Shown: positions 37,759-50,895 of the stretch, one piece after another
How the letters are laid out: each line of letters begins with the position of its first letter
Position numbering within the stretch: position 1 is the first letter of the stretch
NCBI RefSeq assembly: GCF_040807025.1
Contig: NC_090946.1
Span: 78,924,641 to 78,988,640, forward strand
DNA from: Struthio camelus
Lineage: Eukaryota; Chordata; Aves; Struthioniformes; Struthionidae
Direction of reading: 5' to 3'
DNA length: 64,000 nt
Translations under genes and position numbers: made by a program
Notes under the pieces: generated by a model
Database searches by the model: none
What the model saw: the letters and a program-made list of their open reading frames with translations, nothing else
What the model was told of the DNA's origin: nothing

Positions 37759-38650
37759 CTGCCAAAAAACCAGAGAAAGCAAGCATGAAGCCATGCCACA
37801 GGCCTTGGGCAACACCACGTACTAGAGCAAGCTGTACACTTCACATCGGTGCAGTGGGACAGGTCTTAAGCAGCAAAGCATTTTCTGTGGCAGATATCCA
37901 CCCAGAGCTTTTCACCTCAGAAAGAGCACATCCCCATGTCAGTCCACAACACAGCTCTCCCGCTCCTAGCGAAGATCCCAGCTGGCACTGCACATCTAGC
38001 GCAGCCCACGCAGGAGCCATTGTGAGAGGAGACGTCCTCTCCTCTGCGTCAGTCCATGCGAGCGTGCCCGAAGCACTGACCAGAAGCCCGTTTTTTCCTG
38101 CCTGCACCTGGCAATGCTCTTCTGCTTACCAACACTCGCAAGGTTCTCCCTGGCTAGCCTAAATGCAGATGCTGTTCTTATTCATGCAAGTATCTAATCC
38201 TTTCTCCACTCCTACTAAGCTATTTTTATATGATGATTATTCCTGGAATACATTCATTCTATGCTAATAAGTTGGCCACAATGTTCACGAAGGAGAAGCA
38301 GCAGCAATTTGCTCTCACAGTCATTCTGAGTACATGGGAACATTCCTTTCTTTGTCATGAACAGTGTCAACAAAAGAAAAAAAAATCAGTAAATATTTGC
38401 TGCCAATCACCTTCTTAGCTTTCCTTCCTAAAAACCAAACCAACCTCCAAACAACAAGAAATATTATATCCGGATGGAGTTACTTCTGCAGAGATATTCA
38501 CTTTAATTGCAAAAATAATCTCACCACTAGGGAGGAAGTCAGCGGAGAAAATTGGTCTTTTGGATGCAGTAGCAAGCTGTTCCATAAACAATTTCAAGAA
38601 AAAAGGCTGAAGATTTTAGGAAGGCTGTTACATATGAAAGAAATGCTTAC

Positions 38651-38799
38651 TGTTTATTTACTTTGAGGAAACGATGGAGATTAAAAGCAAGTGTCCCATC
38701 AGGTAATACTCCTTCCACAGGATTCCACCGGTTCCCAGGAAAATAAATGCCAGGTAAATGCTTTGCCAGCTTGGGTAAATACCACTCATAAGTCATCAT
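38651..38799 (-). CDS. TMEM260: TMEM260 coding exon v9
   Basis: 149 bases: 49 codons plus two bases. Acceptor ttttggtgatag ends at 38800; donor GTAAGC starts at 38650. It reads [17 protein letters not shown], then [16 protein letters not shown] and [16 protein letters not shown] and FPGNRWNP are conserved with human. The polypyrimidine tract is weak, but phase and homology fix the junction. Confidence 0.95.
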
Positions 38800-39390
38800 C
38801 TATCACCAAAATATTAGCAAAATCAAAATAAGAAACAAAGTTTTCATCTATTTTACATCCAGAAGCATAGCAAACTGTTTCTGCACAAGTAACGAGTCTA
38901 TTTTTTCATTAAGGGTCACCTCCCACTTTACCAACTGTCCAGGATCACACCGCCAGACCAGATTACTAGTGGTTTCTGACAAGAGGCACACAATCCTCCC
39001 CTTTGAGGGGGAAAAACTCTAAAGAAACATGGAGCACCTTCTGCTGATATAAGAGACACAATGAGGGTTTAGTTTCATTCAGCATGAGGATGTAGATTTT
39101 GGTTTTGCCAACAGGTCACAAACCCTCGTTGCAAAGTCCAAGCACTGACGTAGCAGTGAAAGGACAAGCTTCGGAGGGTCTGAATGGGGCTTCCACACCG
39201 TGCCCCATCTCCCAGGCTAGATTCTCCTCGCAGACCTAGGACTACCCATAACGATTTATAAACCAATTTTATCTCAGCATCGTGATTTTTATTTCAGCAA
39301 AGCCCCAAGGAGAGAAGGAAACAACTAAACTTTTGTTTCCTATTTTTAAATCTGTCTGTTACCTAATTCAATAACACTTCTTGAACCTAC

Positions 39391-39562
39391 CTCCTGGTCC
39401 ACTAATGTGATATCTGGCCTCATCCCTTCGCAATAATGAATGTAACGAAGAGCATTCCCAGGTAAGTCTCCTCTTAGCAAGATCACTGCACCCATCGGCA
39501 TCGAGGACAGCAGATTTCTTGCAAAGTTATCAATAACATGATTGCTGCTTTGATCACAAGCA
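39391..39562 (-). CDS. TMEM260: TMEM260 coding exon v8
   Basis: 172 bases: one base and 57 codons, ending in phase 0. Acceptor ctattctcttaag ends at 39563; donor GTAGGT starts at 39390 after GAG. It reads [20 protein letters not shown], then the highly conserved [21 protein letters not shown] and LVDQE. This is the start of the soluble C-terminal region after the last membrane helix. Confidence 0.97.
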
Positions 39563-40967
39563 CTTAAGAGAATAGATGAAAAACAGAATCTCAAAAACAG
39601 ATATTTGCATGGCTTTGAATTTCTTCAGAACAATTTTATGCAATAGGCATCCACAGGAAAATATAACAAGTCCTTTGCCCCGGTTAGATCTTGCTGAACA
39701 GTATTGTTGCCACTGCTGAGAAACCAAGATACAGAAATAAAGCATTTAGACTGAAGTCCCCCAGAAACCAGCAACAGAGACGTTATCCGCTAGTTCTGAC
39801 AAAATATATGCTCACTGCACACCTTCATCTCACTTCTGATTTTTCTTGGGCTAAACCTATAGGCTTTTTAGTTGGAGCTGAAAGTGTCAGTATAATGCAT
39901 TAAGAAAAACAAGTTTTTGTATGATCAGATAGAGCTAGATTTACATTACCTGAGATTAGACCCTTTTTGTTACACAGTCGTGTGTGTGTGCGTGCATGCG
40001 CACCAACGCCTGGGTTTTCCTTATGCACACACTCCAGGTGGCAGGTATGGACCCAAGAACAGGGCATTACGTGACTGGCTCAGGGCTCCTATGAACAGGC
40101 CTTTGTGAAAAGATGTGCATGAAGGAAGGATTCATGCCTTAGAAGGCTACGTGCTCTACACTTCACCCATTGGCAAACCTCTCTCTACCTGAGCACCCCT
40201 ACTACTACACTGATTTCTATCCAAACCACTGGAGAGTCTTCAGCGTGGCTATGGGATAAGGAAGCCCTATGCTACAAATCTAGCTCCTCAAAAAGAAAAA
40301 AATAAAGAAAAAAAAACCCCAGGACACATGAAGCAAAGCAATGGAAAGAGAAGATGACCATTCAGGTCAAATGAATTCTGTAAACCTTAGGAAATAAAGC
40401 ATGGATTTATGGCTTTATTTCATGAAAGCCTTATTCATCTACATGGTTTTCTTCCTTTGACCTATAAGATACTCTCTTTTACAGCCTTGGTGATACTGGG
40501 GGAGACCCAACAAGGGAATGAAGCAGACTCCATTCCTGCAGGCTGTGGCCTCCCAAGCTTGGATGGGAGCCTTGACTTGTGGCATCAAGAGATCAGGGAA
40601 GACCAGTGCGGGTGGATCAGAGGGCTCTTCTTTCCATGGGTCAAAGAAAGGGTACCACTTAGATCCGCTTGCAGACATGATCTGAGGCCAGTGTGTCCCA
40701 GCTGAGGGAGTACAGCAGCCTGCCTCGGAGCCTGCCATCCTCCTCCCCAGAGCCCTCAGCTCCTTCGTTTCCTACAGGCTTTGCTGGTGAAAGAATGACC
40801 CCTCTCCTGCAGTCCCCAGCCCTGTGCCCCCAAACTGCCCTTTTCCTTTAGAGACAAAGGCAGAAACTCAAGAAGCAGGAGGAGGGGTTTAAAATAGCAT
40901 CTGGACTGCACTTCACCCTGCAGACCCGGGAAGTCGCAGCACCGCGCGCTCCCAGGGTATCTGTTAC

Positions 40968-41140
40968 CTGTAATTGGCACAGACTTGACAAGTAACAAGA
41001 GCGATAGCAGAAAGCCACTCCAGACACGGCAGCGCCCGGCTGTTCTCCAGCACGGTGTTTCCGACAGAGATAAGCCAGGCTAGTCCCAGACCCGCTAGCA
41101 CAGCGACTGCTGCGTTGCTCTGCATCCAGAATCGTTCCAC
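40968..41140 (-). CDS. TMEM260: TMEM260 coding exon v7
   Basis: 173 bases: 57 codons plus two bases. Acceptor tgtttcttag ends at 41141; donor GTAACA starts at 40967. It begins [17 protein letters not shown], with two hydrophobic segments separated by a short polar loop, and ends in the N-Y-S glycosylation sequon formed across the next junction (ANY then AG+T). The exon is more GC-rich and CpG-rich than the surrounding introns. Confidence 0.95.
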
Positions 41141-41540
41141 CTAAGAAACAATGTACACAGAGAATGTATCCAAGTGACAGGCATGACATTAATGTTTGTT
41201 TATTTAGGACATGGGTCCACATTTTCAGGACAGGATGGTCTCCGGGCTGAAAAGCTCACAGTTTAAGGGCAGGCAGAGATTAAAGAAGGGGAACAGACAG
41301 GGGATGTTTTTTAATCACTTTTTAATCACAAATCACATTTCCAAATTTGCAGAGACCGTATTTCTGTTTCCCCAGCTATAAGAAAACAGAATATGTGGCT
41401 GTATTTTTGCCCCTTAGGTAGCACCAAGACGACCACCTGCTCATGTTTATCAGGGGCAACAGCCAACTAAGCCAACTAAGCAAAAAAGAGGCTTCTTCCA
41501 AAAATTAACACCCCAGAGCAATTTTTGGAATGAAACTCAC

Positions 41541-41658
41541 CACACCCAGAAACAGAGGTTTTGTAATATCCAAATTTGCCCTCCAAGCAAAGAACAGTGA
41601 ATAAACACAGAGCATTCCAGTGAAGAGCCAAATCACGGGCAATTTCTGCTGCGTTGTC
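41541..41658 (-). CDS. TMEM260: TMEM260 coding exon v6
   Basis: 118 bases: one base and 39 codons, ending in phase 0. Acceptor gtttttttacag ends at 41659; donor GTGAGT starts at 41540 after GTG. It reads T-T-Q-Q-K-L-P, a hydrophobic helix ([18 protein letters not shown]), then [14 protein letters not shown]. The [10 protein letters not shown](S/T)KPLF motif is conserved with human. Confidence 0.96.
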
Positions 41659-41882
41659 CTGTAAAAAAACAACATAATGTTCCAGTGGCATGACTAAAAA
41701 GGAGACAAAAGTTATATGCACTTGAAAAGAACTACCTCCCCATGTACCTCAGCACATTTAATACTAGGAATTAGACTAGATCCATTTTGGCATACGGCAG
41801 AGAAAGCACCTCGAAAGATCACCATTTAATCAGTACACATTTAATCAGTGCACATCGGAGCAAATATTCTCCTTCAACTTAC

Positions 41883-41966
41883 GGCAGGGCTGCACTTAAA
41901 CAGGCCACGAGCGCCAGGGTGAGGACAGCAAGGGAGAGCTCAGACTTCATCTGCGTCAGCTGGAAA
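41883..41966 (-). CDS. TMEM260: TMEM260 coding exon v5
   Basis: 84 bases: one base, 27 codons, two bases. Acceptor ttctccacag ends at 41967; donor GTAAGT starts at 41882. It reads F-Q-L-T-Q-M-K-S-E-L, then a hydrophobic helix (SLAVLTLALVACLSAAL). It aligns with human LSQVTNMRTELSFNIQ but is less conserved than the flanking exons, as expected for a membrane span. Confidence 0.92.
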
Positions 41967-42357
41967 CTGTGGAGAAATTAATGCATGTCTGCTTCATCCC
42001 CAAATCACCCTGGCACCAAATTGAAGTGTCAGGAGAAGCAGGGTACAAGCACAACATAACATATTCCATTCTGCTGTGATTAAGTCTACTGGAAATGGGA
42101 AGAAACCTATTTTTTACTTCAAAATTTTAAATCAAAGATCACTGGGGAGAGGGAAACCAGCATTCTGACTTCAACGGAGACGTCAGCTGGACATGGGCAC
42201 GGTGTCCAAGTGCCAGACATGCACGGCCCCATGCCTCCCTCATCTCAGGCAGCTGGCTCTGAGAAAAGTCAAGGTGACAACAGGAAAGGAGCTACCTTGA
42301 CAAAAGCGATAGGGTTAGTGACAGTGCACTAAAAGGTGCAATCAAGATTTTACTCAC

Positions 42358-42398
42358 ACCAATATCTCTCTCATACTGGATCCTGTCTCTGATTTGGC
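42358..42398 (-). CDS. TMEM260: TMEM260 coding exon v4 (41-base small exon)
   Basis: 41 bases: 13 codons (A-K-S-E-T-G-S-S-M-R-E-I-L) plus two bases of a split codon. Acceptor tttttaatctag ends at 42399; donor GTGAGT starts at 42357. Human has AKSEIGSSMSEIL at the same point, so the small exon is conserved. The GT-GTGAGT repeat at the donor allows two cut points, but only the one used here keeps frame with the next exon. Confidence 0.93.
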
Positions 42399-44697
42399 CT
42401 AGATTAAAAAGAAAGAAAAACAATAAGAAACCCATACACTGACTGATGTATCACTGGGGAAAGTCTTTTCCTTTTGTTTGTAGAGCCTCAGACACAAGGG
42501 GCTCCTTCACAAACCCTCCAGGTGGTACCACAAGGTTGTCACGGGGAACAGTTATTGCTTAAAAAAAGAAAAAAAAAAGCCAGCAAACTCTGCTACACCT
42601 CCATCGCAAGATGTTCTTCTAGGTTCTTGTCTTCAGTCATGAAAGTGTGCAGGGTTTACTGAACATATTAAGAATATCTTATTTCAAGTACTACAGAGCT
42701 ATTTCCCTCTAACCCAAACGCACTGTATAGTTTAACTGTGATCTGTTGGCATATTGGCATGGTATTGTCTGGGACTTCTCCCAGCAGCCTGAGACAAGCA
42801 CGCGGGCCTCAATTCCTGCTCGCTTACCAGACTTGCCTATGCCCCCTCTGCCCTCCCAGAGCCAGAGCTGCACGGACGCAAGTAGTTTTCCACTGCAGAG
42901 ACAGGCAGTCCACAGCACAACAAGACACGCTCAGTGGAGGTAAGGCCCTAGCTTTGCAGGGGCTTGGTGGAAAAGCCATGGCTACCAGAGAAAAGATACA
43001 AGGTAAGATGATCCAGGAGGTCTGGAAGGAATCTCAGTAAAAATAAAATTTTTAATTAAAAAGGAGGGAAAGCCAGCTCACAGGTCACTATGCACCACCA
43101 CTAGCCCAAGCCTCTTGCTTTCCTTCTTGCAGGTTTTTATTTCTTGCACAAGCTCCATCCTGCTGGCACCTGAGGGCAGCTGTGGCAGCTTCTGGCTCCA
43201 GACGTGTCCCTTGCAAGAAAAGGGGTTGCTGATCCTCAGTCTCTAGATCAACGCTTCTGCAGTTTGGCCCGTAAAGCCAGAAATGCAGCGCTATGCAGTC
43301 TCTGTGCTTCCACCAGGAAACGGGCGGGCTCTGCAAGGATCTCAGGAGAGAAGCGCCCTCCACTCTTCTCTCTGGTTTTCTGACCTGTACTTAAAATTGA
43401 GCCTTCTCTGGGATGCAAGGGCTGTCTGTCAATCAAGGCAAGGCTCTGGCATTAGCTCAACTGGAATTGGGACCAAACATTTGCATTTTGCTGCATTTAT
43501 TGCTACCACTTCACACAGGCTCTGCTCCAGAGGATCCCTCTTGGAGTATGGAAGTAAATATGATTTGTGGTGCAGAGTTACACATAGTTCATCTACAAGC
43601 GTCTTGAACATCAGCTTGAATTCACCGCATATGATGGAGGAAAGTGTTAAGGGATTTGCATGCCTTGGTATTGCTCTGCCCAATGGAGTCTAATTCTTAG
43701 AAGACAGCTGGGAATAGGACAACAGGGGAAACCTCAGAAGTCCTTCAGAGGGTGGATCTTCTCTCTCTAGGAGTTTCGGAAAGATTAAGTGCCAGCAGCA
43801 AGAATTATCAAATCTTTTGCCTCAGATACTACAGCCACACACTTACAGCTCTCAGAGGAGGCTGTAAGAACATCCGTTGAAATGCCAATCGTGCTTGCTG
43901 CGTAGCAAAGGCTGGATGCAGCTGCTGCACGCACAAGACTTAATTTCCATGGATGTGGAGGCCAATGACCCAGACGAATGAGATGATATGTAAAACATAC
44001 CCTTTTTGGTTTCTTTTTTTTTTTTTTGTCCTGATGGTGCAATTTCCCACCCCTTTCCACCAAATTCTCTGAAGCAGGATGGAAAGAAGGGCCTTGGGTG
44101 GCTGGAAGCCAAAAATCTACATTAGGGCCGGAGAAGACAGATGCAAACCCTATGCTCAGCAAACAGCCACATAACACCTCCCTCCATTTGCAAGAGCACA
44201 GACTAGTCAGAATAATTCAGATCAGAGGATTCAGAGACCCCAAAACCTACCACTCATTTCAATAAAATATCACCAAGGAGTTAGAGAAATCTCTTTTTAA
44301 GGTAAGACAATAATAACTGCTTGTGATCTTTTAAAATAGCTGAACTTAATATAAAAGGACAATCATTTATCTTAAAAAGAGAACAATATGAAATTGATGT
44401 TATCACCTCTCTCTAGCACAGCTTGCTCTTTGGGCTATTATGAATACGAAATACCTGTGTAGTTCCCAATAAATACTACAGCTCACCCCATAAAGGTAAA
44501 GAGAATGATTTTTGTGGTTTACCAGCCATCTGATCCACTGCCAGAAAACCTGACCGATCGATAGGTCAAAAACAGAAATGCTAAAGAAGCAAAGTTTTCA
44601 GTTTCTTCCCCTACAAGCTGTTAAATGCCATGGTTAGAAAGGTTCTGCTACAGCATAACTTCAGAAGAAAGCCTGTTAGAAAATGACCCTTATTTAC

Positions 44698-44877
44698 CAG
44701 ATTGAACGTCCCATATTCTTCCCTGAGAAAGTGGGTCAAAAATCCTTGAAAAGTCGTCTGGTCTCCCCACGTCCAACGGGCTCGGTTGAGGTAGGACGAA
44801 GCCGGCAGATAGAGATAAGGCAGCAAACCAGCCAAGAAGCATAAACCCAACTTCAGCAAATGGCCTAGGGACAATTC
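44698..44877 (-). CDS. TMEM260: TMEM260 coding exon v3
   Basis: 180 bases, 60 codons, phase 0 on both sides. Acceptor ttttggtgcag ends at 44878; donor GTAAAT starts at 44697 after CTG. It begins [10 protein letters not shown], has a clear membrane helix ([16 protein letters not shown]), then the hallmark loop [16 protein letters not shown] and [12 protein letters not shown]. The RWTWGD and REEYGTF motifs are nearly unchanged from human and give the strongest single identification. Confidence 0.97.
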
Positions 44878-45372
44878 CTGCACCAAAATATGTCATATTG
44901 CATAACAATGTTTATTTTAGTTTAATCACACTGGAACTTCAAGAACAGATAAAGAAAAAACATCAAATATATTTACACAGAGCTGATCTCTCAATTTATA
45001 GTAAGTCCCTACAAAATGCTATGTTAAACCTTATGATTTTGTGGATTACCAGGAAACTGCATCAAACTGATCTCCTTTGCATGGCAGGGTGAAATTTAAG
45101 TGAAGCAAATAATATTAGCTAGGACTCATGAGTATCATACTCATTGCATCTTTCACATTTAAATCATGGCATGACATGCATAGATGGCTGAAGCACTGCA
45201 AGGCTGAGATAACCCACTTTGCAGTGATTAAGAGTTGGCTGGTATTCCATCTGGCAAAAAAAAAAATGCTGCTCTAGTACAACTACACACATCATCACCA
45301 TCATCAGGAGTCAGTTTAGCCATTTACTTTATCATGATGGTTAAATGGCTAAATTGGATAGGCCAACTTTTG

Positions 45373-45470
45373 GGGTGGGATTTTCAAGACTGCCTAAGGG
45401 GTCAGGAAGACAAGACTTTCAAAGGGACTTCTGTGCCTAACTCCTTTAAGTGCTTTGGAAAATCCCACCC
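45373..45470. mobile_element. Palindromic repeat fossil with ~30-bp inverted ends
   Basis: Left end GGGTGGGATTTTCAAGACTG, right end the near complement reading TGCTTTGGAAAATCCCACCC. Between them are 'cctaagggg' and 'gcctaactccttta'. The whole 98-base unit matches the 'gggattttcaaa-gcctaa-ggagttaggc...' palindrome abundant in turtle and crocodilian genomes and found in birds. It lies in a TMEM260 intron. Confidence 0.65.
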
Positions 45471-47055
45471 TAGAATACTGCACGCTTGCTTTATCATTAG
45501 CCACTGTCCTGTCAATCAAAGTACTTCCTTTAGTGTTTGGGGTTATGTGGAAGAGACACCATTCAAAGTGACAATCTACAAAGCAGAAAAAGTAGCTTGA
45601 TAAAGTTGGCTGAAATTCCTTCAGGAAGAAGACTGGCTTCTTTTTACTGAAAGGCACCACATTCAATCAAATATCTGTCATATTAGATGGCTTTCTGCAG
45701 CAGGCACTACTGGCCTATCTGAAGTGTTTCCCAGGAATGTTATACAGGCACAGCACTCTTCTGCTGCAGCTCACAGCTCTCTGGGCCTCTCCCGTTGAAA
45801 AAAGGCTCAGTTTAAAGAACACAAATACACTGCAGAGCGAGTCACCATGTTGTCACATGAAATACATAGTCAAAAGGGGTTTTGCTGACCAGAAGATTTT
45901 GGATCAAGCTTGTCTGAGCTGCATCCTATCTCTTGCAGCTCATGCACTTCACCTTGGGCTCAGTTGTATAACCTGCACTGTTGCCCAGAGGCATGGTTGA
46001 TTTATCAGGTTAAGGGTGGAGAAATACAGGCAGAACTGATCCAGCAGAGGTCTGAACTGCTCTCACCTTCAGGGAGCAAAAGAGAGAGAGAGGAAAGGTG
46101 GAGGTTTCTCAGGGCCACTCGTAAAGTCATCAGAGTGTCTGCGACTTGGAGGTAAGCAGCCATTTGCAGGACAAACTAGAGTTCCTACAGCACATCTGCA
46201 GCCAGCGGGACACAGGGACTTTCAGCAGGTCACCCCGGCAGACAAGGGCATTGTAGGACCCCTGAACGGGACTTTGGAGCCTAATCCAGACAGAAGCACA
46301 GCACCTTAGTGAGTCAGATATGCCAAGAGGCCGTTTTCACCTTGTTACCCAAGCTTAATAAAGAGGTCTAACAGGATCCCAGTAGTTCAGCATCAGCTGG
46401 ACATCCTGAGAAGGGGCTCTCTGGCGGGAGATAAAAGGCTCCTTTACTGCTGTGCTGTTCATTCTGGCTGTGTCTTCGACTGTTGACATCCTGAGCAGGT
46501 GCACAGTGCTGTGCAGTAAGAGTCGGCGCTTTCGTGCACTACCACGAGGGAATCAACCTACAGAAACTCACCTTGACAGTCATGAGAAATCCCGCAGCGT
46601 AAGCTGGGGGAAGCAGAGCCCGATTGCTCGTGCCTGTAACTTCTCACCAGCACAGTCCCCTGCACATTCACTTATTTTCCAGTTTGTGGAAGGTCACTGA
46701 ACATGCTCTTATTTCCTACACACTGAGCAGTTTTCAGTTCTGTCAGTCTCGTGACAGCATACTTGGTACGCTGTAAACAGCTGGGACCAGAGTCCCATGC
46801 CAGGATGAACGGACAGGTCGCAGACTGCTCAAATGAGTGACAGCTCCAAAGCCCCTCCACCATTATCCCCAGCTCTCACGTCAGCATGATAGACTGTAAC
46901 TTCAGTGGATTATGACTGACCCAGTTAGATAGACCATTAACTGTCACTGTTCTTACATCAACATAAAAGTGATGCAAGCGCTTGGAAAGAAGAATTACTA
47001 ACTGCTTTAAAATAAACTGTAAGAGGCATGAGTCAGCAGGAGTTAAAATACCTAC

Positions 47056-47169
47056 CATCTTTCTGAAAAGCCGAAAGAGAACCCAAGGCACAACGCAAAC
47101 AACATAAAGCACTATCGTGTGCTGATTGCACAAACTGAGCCCACAGCAAAAGGCACCAATTTTGGAGAT
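47056..47169 (-). CDS. TMEM260: TMEM260 coding exon v2
   Basis: 114 bases, 38 codons, phase 0 on both sides. Acceptor ccttccttccag ends at 47170; donor GTAGGT starts at 47055 directly after an ATG (Met) codon. It reads [20 protein letters not shown], then a hydrophobic span ([12 protein letters not shown]) and a basic end (FRKM). CNQHT is a strongly conserved family motif next to a membrane helix. Confidence 0.96.
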
Positions 47170-49546
47170 CTGGAAGGAAGGGAAAAGAATTCACAATTAG
47201 AGTTTGCAAAGACATCCAGAGACCAAAACACCTTCAACACAGCCCACGGCACGCTTGCAGAAGGCAGGCAAATATACCACTGAGCACTAGCCAATTGCAA
47301 TACAGACAACACCACTTATTTTAGATTATTTACAGAAAGATGGTATTTGTTTAACAGAAAACATATTTAAGAAATGTCAGGCTGAGTAGCTGAGTGGCTA
47401 TTTCTCAATGTACATAGAGATTGTAAGTAGCATTATCATGCCGTAACGATGTAGTCCACAACTTCAAATTCACAGCTATTAGGGCTCAACCGATACAAGA
47501 GACTGCACAGGTCATGGGGAGCTGACCACTTTATCAACCTGCCATGCGCCGAACTGACTCCTAGTGTCTCCAGACTCCCCCATGTTAGACAACCTGCCGC
47601 CTTTTCTCCCAAATGCGAAATTTCCCCTAGAGCTGTCCTAGTCTGCTGTACTGCTGCCCACATCCTCCACGAGTGACAGGATCTAGCTCCTGAACCATGA
47701 GAACAGGAATTCAGTACTGCTGGGAAAGGAGACTGCCAAGCAGTCGCTCCAAATTTTTCAGAAATAATACCCCAAAATAATGCCACCATTATGTACAGAG
47801 ACACCATTTTAAATAACAAACATGATTTTTTCCTCTTCCTCAGGCACTGAAGGCTAAAGTCAAGGCTACGCAAACTTCCCAGGCAAAGGGAATTAAATGC
47901 AACAGAGCTCACTAGTTTAAAAACTCCATTCAGAGCATCTCTAAAATAATTTTCTGATAAAACAGGTAGCGCACCCAGGCTATGCAGTGCTGCTGCAGAG
48001 TATTTCTGCTACCCATTCAGGATTATTCTCAGCTTCATTACTGGTAACATGGCCATCCCTGGCTGACACTAACAAAAGCCTCTTTCCACCCCTCGCTGCC
48101 ATATGCTCTGCTCAGCCCCAGTCCTTCACCATCCACACCAAGGCTGAGTCCTCTTCATTCAGGTGGGCTAGCTCCAGGCTACTACAAGAGCTAAACCATA
48201 TACAAACCCTGGGTCTGGGCCACTTTCACCACCAGATACTGTCCCTCCCCTGAATTCCCTGCCTCCTCTATCACCAGCCATCTGGTCCATGCTACACCCT
48301 TGAGCCAGGCTCTGCCCATGCCCCAGGGTAGTCCCCCACTGGCAAAAAGCCATCAGAGTCTCACAGGGGTTGGTGGAAAAGAGCCAACAACCTGTCCTCA
48401 CCTCCGCAGCCATCCCCTGGGAGCACGGGCATTTTTAACTCTTATTAGAGCATCCCCCTGCTTCCTTCAGTCATCGGCAAGGAAGGCATGAGAGATGTAA
48501 GCACCTGCCTTGGACTGCATGAAGGGATCATGCGGCAAATTTTAGTGATCAGCTGGTATTCAACATTGGATGCTGGTTTGCCACCAAAACATTCACCGAA
48601 ATTTCAAGACTATACTTGTAGGCTTCAGACCTGCCCTGCGGGACTTGGGACAACCAGACAAATTTTTCAAGTGAATTCGTGAGCTCTAAGCACCCCCCAA
48701 AGATGTCTGCAAGAGGGCCTGATTTCTGACAAGTGTTGAGAACTTGCTCTCTGAAACCTAGCCTCTTCAATGTGTGAGAAGCAGGACACCCAAAAAGCTG
48801 AAACAAACTCATTAATTGCTTCTCAAAATCTCCTTTGAAAACCCCATCAGAGACTGGGCACATAAATCATGGAAGCAGCTTGAAAAATGCCCAACACCAT
48901 CTTTGTGGAGTCCAGGTATTAGGGATCTTGGGACAGGACTGATCAGAAAATGAAAAAAAATCAAATAATAAAACAAGCCATCTATAGCCAACAATAAAAT
49001 ATGCTATTTGAGAAGTCACTCAGTTGAGTAAACTACCACTCTGGACTCCTGAAACTCTGCAGTAGCCCTACAAGAATTGTTTTATTCACACAATTCATAG
49101 AAGTCACAGCAGGCAAGTCTGCAAGAGAAGAGATTAGATGTTCAGGCAAACAGGAGTACAAAGAACACAATTAGTGAGTATCATAAAATCAAAATATCAT
49201 GTGAATGCATGGTTCTTCTATAAGGTAGAGAAGATAGCAAGAAACTTAATGTCTCTGTATTTAATAATGCCATTATTTTAGGGACACCTTCAATTTCAAA
49301 AGAGCATGCATGGAACTGCAGAGAACTGATTGAAAATGTGGTCTTTTTGGTTTTTCAGTAGAGACTTGGGTTTCCAACTAGATGTAGATTTCCGTAAGAT
49401 GCATCTGTTTAACCTCAGGAAATATATCAGTTCTTAAAACAAAAACTTGAACACTCACAGCTTGCTTTGAGTCTCTGATGCAGGAAACTAAACTTTACAC
49501 CAAAACACTCAGATGAAAACGATTTTGGTTTTTCCTCTTTCCACTA

Positions 49547-49586
49547 CGTGTGTGTGTGTGCGTGTGCGTGTGGTGTGTGTGTGTGT
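49547..49586. repeat. (GT)n microsatellite
   Basis: GT repeat with GC interruptions in the first visible TMEM260 intron, about 270 bases from the donor of exon v1. Confidence 0.95.
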
Positions 49587-49837
49587 AAAACAACAACAAA
49601 ATCCCACCCAACAAGTCCCAACTCAGTTCTTAAACAGCACGGACAGATTTTTTAAAGGTTTAGCACTTTCAAAAACCCAGGTAGGCCAGGAATCAACACC
49701 ACTGAGAAGAGGTGCTGAACACAGTCCCAAAACCTGGCCTTGCCTATTTAAACAAAGCTAAATCAATGCTAAGTGAATAAGACATTAAACAGATGCATGA
49801 TAACCAACTGAAAGAAAATAAAGAACTATTCACTTCA

Positions 49838-50689
<852 letters not shown>

Positions 50690-50895
50690 CCCCTGGCAAA
50701 GCCAGGCCCCGCTGCAGTAATCGCCGCCTTTGTGACTTCCAGACTGGATTACGGCGCACGCTCCCCACGGAGCTGCTTTCCCAACTTGGCTGGAGGCTGC
50801 AGCTGGCGCAGGGAGCCTACAAGGTGGGATTTAGCCCAAGAAACCTATTACACCAGGTCTTCAATAGCAGCTCTGGCTCCCTGGTTGTGTTAAGG
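50690..50895 (+). mobile_element. L2/CR1-like LINE fragment (reverse transcriptase C-terminal part)
   Basis: The plus frame contains VIAAFVTSRLDYG, the hallmark of the C-terminal part of L2/CR1-type ORF2 (V-T-S-R-L-D-Y-C-N-A-L-Y). Next come 'gaggctgcagctggcgcagg' (K/R-L-Q-L-V-Q) and 'ctattacaccaggtcttca' with 'gcagctctggctccctgg' (H-I-T-P-V-L...L-H-W-L-P). Frameshifts and a lost Cys-Asn show that it is a decayed copy. Confidence 0.75.

Larger units (their letters stand above)
34956..39390. other. Introns between TMEM260 exons v8 and v13
   Basis: Introns at 34956-36027, 36119-36555, 36610-37581, 37759-38650 and 38800-39390 hold AT-rich unique sequence with normal donors and acceptors. No second gene, repeat family or structured RNA was recognised in them. 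Open frames here are shadows or chance. Confidence 0.6.

Noticed and set aside
37728..38162. 144-codon plus-strand open frame next to TMEM260 exon v10
   Set aside because: Antisense and intronic, with no recognisable motif or splice signals.
47436..47912. 158-codon minus-strand open frame in a TMEM260 intron
   Set aside because: No family motif, not flanked by usable acceptor and donor in phase, and absent from the human protein.
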